Below are positions 5,028 to 8,799 of a stretch of 8,799 bases of DNA, in pieces. Below the pieces are notes generated by a model, which made no database searches, had not been told where the DNA came from, and was given only the letters and a program-made list of their open reading frames with translations. Made by a program: the position numbers and the translations under genes. How positions within the stretch are numbered: position 1 is the stretch's first letter; the number at the start of each line of letters is the position of its first letter. Origin of the DNA: Bacillota bacterium (lineage in GTDB: Bacteria; Bacillota; Clostridia; Lachnospirales; Lachnospiraceae); assembly GCA_023387655.1 (NCBI GenBank), contig JAEWHR010000146.1, positions 1 to 8,799 on the forward strand. The letters run 5' to 3'.

Positions 5028-5294
5028 ATGAATGAAATAGAAAAAAAATTTAGAAAAGCAATATTCTATAAACGTATTGGATTTGTATGCATTATTATTG
5101 CAATAATACCAGCAACAATGAAAGAAATTATATTAGCATTAATACCTTTGGGATTAGGAATATTTTTTTTAACACGTTACAGATGCCCATATTGTAAATA
5201 TATTATAGACGTTAGAGTGAGCCCTTATGATTTGGAATATTGTCCAAAGTGTGGAAAAAAACTTTATTTCGATAGAGAAAAACATATTCGCTAA
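5028..5294 (+). CDS. Small membrane protein with C-terminal zinc ribbon
   Basis: This 88-aa protein has a basic N-terminus, two hydrophobic segments (about 16-30 and 34-49), then a cytoplasmic-looking tail with CPYC (Cys53, Cys56) and CPKCGKKL (Cys72, Cys75). Two CxxC pairs 15 residues apart are the signature of a zinc-ribbon knuckle. The ATG follows AAAGGAG at about 11 nt, slightly long. It is divergent from the secreted-protein gene 4054-4845 across a 182-nt AT-rich spacer. Zinc ribbons on short membrane proteins usually serve protein or nucleic-acid contacts; a partner cannot be named from the sequence. Membrane topology and metal binding are good inferences, the role is unknown. Confidence 0.75.
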   Translation: MNEIEKKFRKAIFYKRIGFVCIIIAIIPATMKEIILALIPLGLGIFFLTRYRCPYCKYIIDVRVSPYDLEYCPKCGKKLYFDREKHIR

Positions 5295-5339
5295 TCGAAA
5301 GAAGTATTATTTATGCTGAAGGAAAACAGGAATAAAAGT

Positions 5340-5600
5340 GATGGGGTGGAAATGCAAAATAGGCAGCCATCTCATTTCTTCGTTGCTACGGTTTTAAAGA
5401 GACTAGCATTTATTTTGCATTGTCCTGGTATGGTTTGTTGTTGCGAGTGCTCGGAGCAAAAACAATGGAAGGCTGGAAAGCGCGCGAGCGACAATGCAAA
5501 ATGCGTAGAGGAAAGGGTTATTAGGTATCAGGAAGAATGAGGAACTGCGGATTAACCCTAGATGTTTGAGCGAACGAGTTGATCTTACACGCCCAATAAG
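5340..5600. repeat. Structured, locally GC-richer intergenic element, possible dispersed repeat
   Basis: The stretch holds three related motif copies: AATGCAAAATA (5351-5361), TATTTTGCATT (5411-5421, inverse) and GACAATGCAAAA (5490-5501). The first two pair over 11 bp. The second also pairs with the third over 12 bp (TTTTGCATTGTC at 5413-5424), so the stems exclude each other. AGGGTTA (5514-5520) pairs with TAACCCT (5553-5559). Base composition differs from the flanks (for example CGCGCGAGCGAC near 5481). Open frames on both strands here have no good ribosome binding site and an odd Cys/Trp-rich content, so I regard the stretch as non-coding. It resembles the intergenic repeat families of clostridial genomes, or an RNA element; neither is proven. 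Confidence 0.45.
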
Positions 5601-5609
5601 CATTTAAAA

Positions 5610-5666
5610 AACATGTAGGAATGTAGGAGATATTGTGGATTCAAAAGTATTTTAATACTACATGTT
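5610..5666. repeat. 9-bp inverted repeat enclosing a small hairpin
   Basis: AACATGTAG (5610-5618) pairs with CTACATGTT (5658-5666). Inside are a tandem ATGTAGGA (5613-5620, 5621-5628) and the hairpin AGTATT-TT-AATACT (5646-5659). It lies downstream of the exporter gene's stop and might help end its transcript, but there is no clear T-run. Confidence 0.4.
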
Positions 5667-5725
5667 GACACAAAATTGCAAAAATGGTACACTTAACTTA
5701 GTTTTATTTTATTTAAAGGTAATGG

Positions 5726-7069
5726 TTAAAGAATGCTATTTGATTTAAATTGAAGTCGGAGGATAATGATACCTATGATATCTGCCAAAGCCCAACCAAT
5801 TGGGATAGACCACCATACACCGACGATTCCTAAGGTAGGTATCGAAGAAAGAATATAAGCTAGTATAACCCTAGTACCAAGGCTTACAATGGTAAGTATA
5901 ATTGATATTCCAGGTTTACCGAGTCCTCGAAATAAACCATAGAACATAAACAAATAGCCTATTAAGCAATAAAAACCAGCAACTATCCATAGGTATTGTA
6001 TGCCTATCTTTAATATATCTATTTCTTCTTTATCAATAAATATGTACATTAATGGTTTTGCAAATAATAAAATTAGGACAGAAATAATTACACAATAAAT
6101 AGTAATTATTTTAACAGAAGAGCGTATTCCTGCACGAATACGTTCTTGTTTTTTTGCACCTAAATTTTGCGCTATAAAGGTTGAAAAAGCGTTACCAAAA
6201 TCCTGTACAGGCATATAAGCAAAACTTTCTATTTTCACTACTGCTGTAAAAGCGGCCATAGCAGAAACACCAAAGCTATTTACTAACCCTTGTATCATTA
6301 AAATCCCAAAATTCATAATGGAGTACTGGATACTAGAAAGTATGGAGTAATTAGAAACCATTGTGACAACATTTTTATTTAAATAAAGGTGTTCACGTTT
6401 TAGACGAATTTGAGGGACATAAAATATACAAAATATTGCAATACCAATAGCTGAAAACCCTTGTGCAATAATTGTAGCATAAGCTGCGCCAGCGATGCCC
6501 ATATTAAGTGGAACTACGAAAATAATATCAAGTACAATGTTTATTATGGCGGATATAATAAGAAATATCAGTGGAATGATAGAATTCCCCATACTTCGCA
6601 TAACTGCACTGAAGTAATTATATATATAAGTAAAACCAATCCCATAGAAGATAATCTGCAAATAAATCTTAGAGTCCTTGAAAATTTCAGGTGGAATATT
6701 GATAAAGGATAAAATTTCGTTAATAAATAGGATCGAGAATAAGTTAATCACAATAGTGACTAATCCAATGAAAATAAACGATGTGAAAAAACTATTTTTT
6801 AGTTTATCTATTTCGTTGGCTCCGAAAATCAAAGAGAATACCGCGCTACTCCCCATACAAAAACCAACAATGATTGAAGTTAATAAAACCATAACAGTGA
6901 AAGAACTACCTACTGCGGCAAGGGCATCGGTACCAATAAATTTACCAACAATAATCGTATCAGCAACATTGTATAATTGTTGAAATAGGTTGCCGATAAT
7001 CATTGGAACTGCGAAATTAATCATCACTTTTGTTTCATTTCCATTTAGAAGATCTTTGGTAATTTTCAT
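5726..7069 (-). CDS. MATE-family multidrug/toxin exporter
   Basis: The 447-aa product has about twelve hydrophobic helices. The N-terminus is typical of MATE transporters (KDLLNGNETKVMINFAVPMIIGNLFQQLYNVADTIIVGKFIGTDALAAVG), with the LFQQLYN-DTIIVG signature in the first helix pair and a second-half repeat containing QNLGAKKQERIRAGIRSS. MATE proteins expel cationic drugs or metabolites in exchange for Na+ or H+. The start chosen is the ATG of MKITKD (7067-7069), where family members usually begin and which has GGAAAGGA upstream, although at a long 14-nt spacing; in-frame ATGs at 7093 and 7099 have no ribosome binding site. It is divergent from an Lrp/AsnC regulator, with repeats over its promoter, so ligand-controlled expression is likely. 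The substrate is not deducible. Confidence 0.93.
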   Translation of the reverse strand: MKITKDLLNGNETKVMINFAVPMIIGNLFQQLYNVADTIIVGKFIGTDALAAVGSSFTVMVLLTSIIVGFCMGSSAVFSLIFGANEIDKLKNSFFTSFIFIGLVTIVINLFSILFINEILSFINIPPEIFKDSKIYLQIIFYGIGFTYIYNYFSAVMRSMGNSIIPLIFLIISAIINIVLDIIFVVPLNMGIAGAAYATIIAQGFSAIGIAIFCIFYVPQIRLKREHLYLNKNVVTMVSNYSILSSIQYSIMNFGILMIQGLVNSFGVSAMAAFTAVVKIESFAYMPVQDFGNAFSTFIAQNLGAKKQERIRAGIRSSVKIITIYCVIISVLILLFAKPLMYIFIDKEEIDILKIGIQYLWIVAGFYCLIGYLFMFYGLFRGLGKPGISIILTIVSLGTRVILAYILSSIPTLGIVGVWWSIPIGWALADIIGIIILRLQFKSNSIL

Positions 7070-7150
7070 TTTACACTTGAAATTCCTTTCCATTATCATA
7101 TTTGTAAAATCATTATTTGTTGCAAGTGATTAGATTAGACGAATTGATAG

Positions 7151-7185
7151 TTTCATTATGTAATATAAAACTTTCATTATGTAAT
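7151..7185. promoter_or_regulatory. Direct repeat pair over the exporter promoter; candidate regulator sites
   Basis: TTTCATTATGTAAT occurs at 7151-7164 and 7172-7185, perfectly conserved with a 21-bp period (two helical turns). The copies touch the -10 box and fill the spacer of the predicted minus-strand exporter promoter. The flanks TGATAGT (7145-7151) and ACTATCA (7194-7200) form an inverted pair around them. Lrp/AsnC proteins typically bind such phased sites. Confidence 0.65.
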
Positions 7186-7190
7186 GTCTA
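7162..7190 (-). promoter_or_regulatory. Predicted promoter of the MATE exporter gene
   Basis: On the minus strand TAGACA (7185-7190) and TATATT (7162-7167) are 17 nt apart, each one mismatch from consensus. This gives a leader of about 85 nt before the start at 7069. The direct repeats at 7151-7185 overlap it. Confidence 0.55.
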
Positions 7191-7202
7191 AAGACTATCA
7201 TT

Positions 7203-7243
7203 AGTTCCTGAAAATGTCAATATAAGTTCCTGAAAATGTCAAT
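7203..7243. promoter_or_regulatory. Second direct repeat pair in the divergent spacer
   Basis: AGTTCCTGAAAATGTCAAT is present at 7203-7221 and 7225-7243, a perfect 19-bp repeat with a 22-bp period. It lies between the two divergent promoters. Just after it TCTAAGAC-TT-GTTTTAGA (7243-7260, one G-T pair) forms an inverted repeat over the regulator's -35 box. Both are good candidates for regulator binding. Confidence 0.6.
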
Positions 7244-7250
7244 CTAAGAC

Positions 7251-7279
7251 TTGTTTTAGAAAACATAAAATGTTATTAT
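7251..7279 (+). promoter_or_regulatory. Predicted promoter of the Lrp/AsnC regulator (extended -10)
   Basis: TTGTTT (7251-7256), 17 nt, then TATTAT (7274-7279) with TG one base upstream (7271-7272), an extended -10 element. The leader to the GTG start at 7316 is about 30 nt. The inverted repeat at 7243-7260 covers the -35 box, which suggests self-repression. Confidence 0.6.
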
Positions 7280-7315
7280 TAAAAGAATATCTAAAAAAAG
7301 ATTAGGGGTGAGTTA

Positions 7316-7774
7316 GTGTATTTAAATGGATTAGATGAGGTAGATAGAGCAATAATATCATTACTTACTAAAAATGCTAGAATGAGTTATGTAGATATTG
7401 GAGTGGCTGTTGGATTATCCCGTGTAGCTGTAAAAACAAGAATATGTGCCTTAGAAGAAAAAGGTATAATTGAAGAATATACTACTATAATTAATCCACA
7501 AAAAATTAGCAGTGCAGTTTCATCCTATTATGAAATAGAAATAGAACCTAGATATTATGAAGAAGTGATAGAAATATTAGATAAAAATGATACAGTAACA
7601 CAAATCTATCAAGTATCTGGAAAAAACAAACTTCATGTACATGCTGTAGCTGAGGATAATGACGGGATGGAACTATTTTTAAATAATGTCATGCATCAAT
7701 TACCTGGAGTATTATCTTTAGACTGTAACATAATTCTATCAAGAATAAAAGATATTAAAGGACTTCGTTTATAG
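7316..7774 (+). CDS. Lrp/AsnC-family transcriptional regulator
   Basis: This 152-aa protein shows the full family plan: an N-terminal winged helix-turn-helix at about residues 5-55 (LDEVDRAIISLLTKNARMSYVDIGVAVGLSRVAVKTRICALEEKGIIEEY) and a C-terminal RAM ligand-binding domain at about 65-145 (YYEIEIEPRYYEEV... VSGKNKLHVHAVAED... MHQLPGV). These proteins form dimers and octamers, sense amino acids or related small molecules, and control transport and metabolism genes. The start is GTG at 7316, preceded by AGGGGTG at 5 nt; no ATG is better placed. It is divergent from the MATE exporter and shares a 246-nt spacer with phased direct repeats, so it probably controls that exporter and itself. The effector is unknown. 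Confidence 0.93.
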   Translation: MYLNGLDEVDRAIISLLTKNARMSYVDIGVAVGLSRVAVKTRICALEEKGIIEEYTTIINPQKISSAVSSYYEIEIEPRYYEEVIEILDKNDTVTQIYQVSGKNKLHVHAVAEDNDGMELFLNNVMHQLPGVLSLDCNIILSRIKDIKGLRL

Positions 7775-7805
7775 ATGAAGCGAATAAATTAATATTAATA
7801 TGACA

Positions 7806-7833
7806 AAGTAATATTTCTACTAAAATATTACTT
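7806..7833. other. 11-bp perfect hairpin between the regulator and the Nudix gene
   Basis: AAGTAATATTT (7806-7816) pairs with AAATATTACTT (7823-7833) around a 6-nt loop. No T-run follows, so it is a poor intrinsic terminator, and it ends 12 nt before the Nudix ATG. It may be an operator or a hairpin that limits translation. ATGACA lies just upstream (7800-7805) as a weak -35. Confidence 0.45.
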
Positions 7834-7845
7834 AAAGACTTATGA

Positions 7846-8343
7846 ATGAAAATAATAAAATTTCAAATGGGGGAACAACGATTGTGCATAATAAGTTCAA
7901 GTAATGAAGAACTATTAGAATACATAGAAATTGATGAATTAAACATAACTAACTATTCTCCAATCACAGGTTCATACGTAATCTTAGAGTGTAATAATCA
8001 AATTTTGTTAGGATTTAATACTTGGAGAAAACAATGGGAATTGCCTTCTGGTGGAATAGAAGAAGGTGAAACCCTAAGAGAGTGTGCCAAAAGAGAGTTG
8101 TATGAAGAGACTTGTCAGGATGTTAATTTAGAGGATCTGGTCTTTAAAGGACTAGTAAAAATATTTCATAAACAGAAAAATGAGATAAGATTTAGAGGCG
8201 TATTTTATAGCAAAACAAACTCTATTTCATCTTTCACAAAAAACTATGAAATATCTAGTATTATGATGTGGTCACCAAAAGATAAAATGAAAAACTATGA
8301 TGTAGTTGATTTCGAGATTATTAATAGATTTCGAGAGAATTAA
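7846..8343 (+). CDS. Nudix-family hydrolase
   Basis: This 165-aa protein carries a Nudix box at residues 69-91: G69-x5-E75-x7-R83-E84-L85-Y86-E87-E88. The REL-x-EE core that binds the catalytic Mg2+ is intact; the usual Gly two residues later is Cys90. Nudix enzymes hydrolyse nucleoside diphosphates linked to another group, and the aromatic-rich FNTWRKQWELPSGGIEEGET before the box is typical of the MutT-like branch. The specificity cannot be read off. The first 40 residues form an N-terminal extension without a known motif. The start is weak: no clear ribosome binding site precedes ATG 7846, and the only near alternative, Met8, is no better. It follows the regulator by 71 nt, with a hairpin between. 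A tandem repeat begins directly at the stop codon. Confidence 0.92.
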   Translation: MKIIKFQMGEQRLCIISSSNEELLEYIEIDELNITNYSPITGSYVILECNNQILLGFNTWRKQWELPSGGIEEGETLRECAKRELYEETCQDVNLEDLVFKGLVKIFHKQKNEIRFRGVFYSKTNSISSFTKNYEISSIMMWSPKDKMKNYDVVDFEIINRFREN

Positions 8344-8540
8344 GAGAATAAAAGAATTAAGAGAATAAAAGATTTAAGAAAATAAAAGATTTGAGAGAAT
8401 AAAAGATTTGTGAGGATAAAAGAATTAAGAGAATAAAAGATTTGAGAGAATAAAAGGAAAGTAAAAGATTTGAGAGAATAAAAGATTTGTGAGAAAAAAA
8501 TTTAGAAAGAATATATGATTACGAGAGAAAAAAGATTTTG
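8344..8540. repeat. Degenerate 17-nt tandem repeat array, about eleven units
   Basis: The consensus unit is GAGAATAAAAGATTTGA. Clean 17-nt units begin at 8344, 8361, 8378, 8395, 8412 and 8429; the next (8446-8473) is irregular (28 nt), 8474-8490 is clean, and three decayed 16-18-nt units follow to about 8540. Variation is mainly GATTTGA, GAATTAA and GATTTGT at the unit end. The period is not a multiple of three and the first unit follows TAA, so it is non-coding. The last codons of the Nudix gene (AGATTTCGAGAGAATTAA) match the unit, so the array probably expanded from the gene's 3' end by slippage. Confidence 0.85.
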
Positions 8541-8574
8541 ATATAAACGTTTTAATAAGAGAGGGAGAGGTAAT

Positions 8575-8799
8575 ATGGTACATTTAGTATATTGTGAGTA
8601 AAAAGGGAGAGAAGGTTTTAGATAAGATAGTAGAAGGAACAAAAACTATGGTAGCACGTGGTGCAGCTGGATGAAAAATTCCACATAGTCGTGTATTTGA
8701 GGGTGAGGCACTTTACTTTATGGAAAAAGGAAGCGGTCAAATCACTGCAAAGGCTACCGTTACAAGTGTACAGAATTATATAAAGCTCGAAGAAAATGA
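8575..8799 (+). pseudogene. Decayed small gene, frameshift plus in-frame TGA, cut by window end
   Basis: ATG 8575 follows GGGAGAGG and opens MVHLVYCE, then TAA at 8599-8601. In the frame one base earlier, the reading continues as SKKGEKVLDKIVEGTKTMV, then ARGAAG, a TGA at 8672-8674, and KIPHSRVFEGEALYFMEKG through QNYIKLEEN to the window edge without further stops. Joining them needs one frameshift near 8596-8603 and reading TGA where an Arg codon (CGA) is likely. The combined protein looks like a small PUA/ASCH-type fold (EGTKTM then a basic Gly-rich turn then an LYF strand), but I am not sure of the family. With two lesions it is probably inactive. Confidence 0.65.

Noticed and set aside
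5313..5603. Overlapping open frames on both strands (5313-5540 plus, 5403-5603 minus)
   Set aside because: No ribosome binding site, atypical Cys/Trp/Arg-rich residues, and internal stem structure; better read as non-coding.
5665..5693. TTGACA then 17 nt then TACACT, a plus-strand promoter facing the exporter's 3' end
   Set aside because: The -10 has only four matches and no gene follows on that strand; an antisense transcript is possible but unsupported.
6461..6983. Plus-strand open frames inside the exporter gene
   Set aside because: They lie entirely antisense to a strongly supported MATE gene and have no ribosome sites.
8344..8540. CRISPR array
   Set aside because: Units are 17 nt and directly adjacent, without unique spacers, and arise from the gene end.

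Overview
The window is AT-rich DNA (mostly A/T in spacers, strong AGGAGG-type ribosome binding sites, TTG and GTG starts). This points to a low-GC Firmicute, most likely a clostridial or lachnospiraceal species; this is inferred from composition and gene families only. No rRNA, tRNA, integrase, transposase or CRISPR array was found.

Left part (1-5294) is an accessory-looking stretch of short, mostly unrecognised genes. It opens with the 3' end of an unknown plus-strand gene whose frame seems broken in an A-run, converging on a four-helix membrane protein. Next come two similar modules: a secreted protein of about 250 aa (1410-2156, plus; 4054-4845, minus), each divergent from a two-helix membrane protein of 81 or 88 aa (1047-1292, minus; 5028-5294, plus). 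Between them lie a two-gene minus-strand operon led by a ribbon-helix-helix protein (2459-3085), a roughly 175-nt stretch with many inverted repeats that looks like a structured RNA or leader (3155-3329), a VbhA-type antitoxin-like gene without a Fic toxin (3359-3544), and a HicB-type antitoxin without HicA (3604-3993). The hicB promoter carries a near-ideal operator: two ATGCGCAT palindromes 11 bp apart. Strong hairpin terminators separate the convergent genes.

Middle (5295-5725) is a 430-nt gene-free stretch, locally richer in G+C, with three related copies of an ATGCAAAA motif in alternating orientation that could form two mutually exclusive stems, plus a second inverted repeat at 5610-5666. 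It may be a dispersed intergenic repeat or a structured RNA.

Right part is more conventional: a MATE-family exporter (5726-7069, minus) divergent from an Lrp/AsnC-family regulator (7316-7774, plus). Two pairs of direct repeats with 21- and 22-bp periods lie in the shared spacer, and one pair sits on the predicted exporter promoter, so local control of the exporter by the regulator is likely. A Nudix hydrolase follows (7846-8343). A 17-nt degenerate tandem repeat begins directly at its stop codon and appears to derive from the gene's last codons. The window ends in a decayed small gene (8575-8799) with one frameshift and one in-frame TGA.
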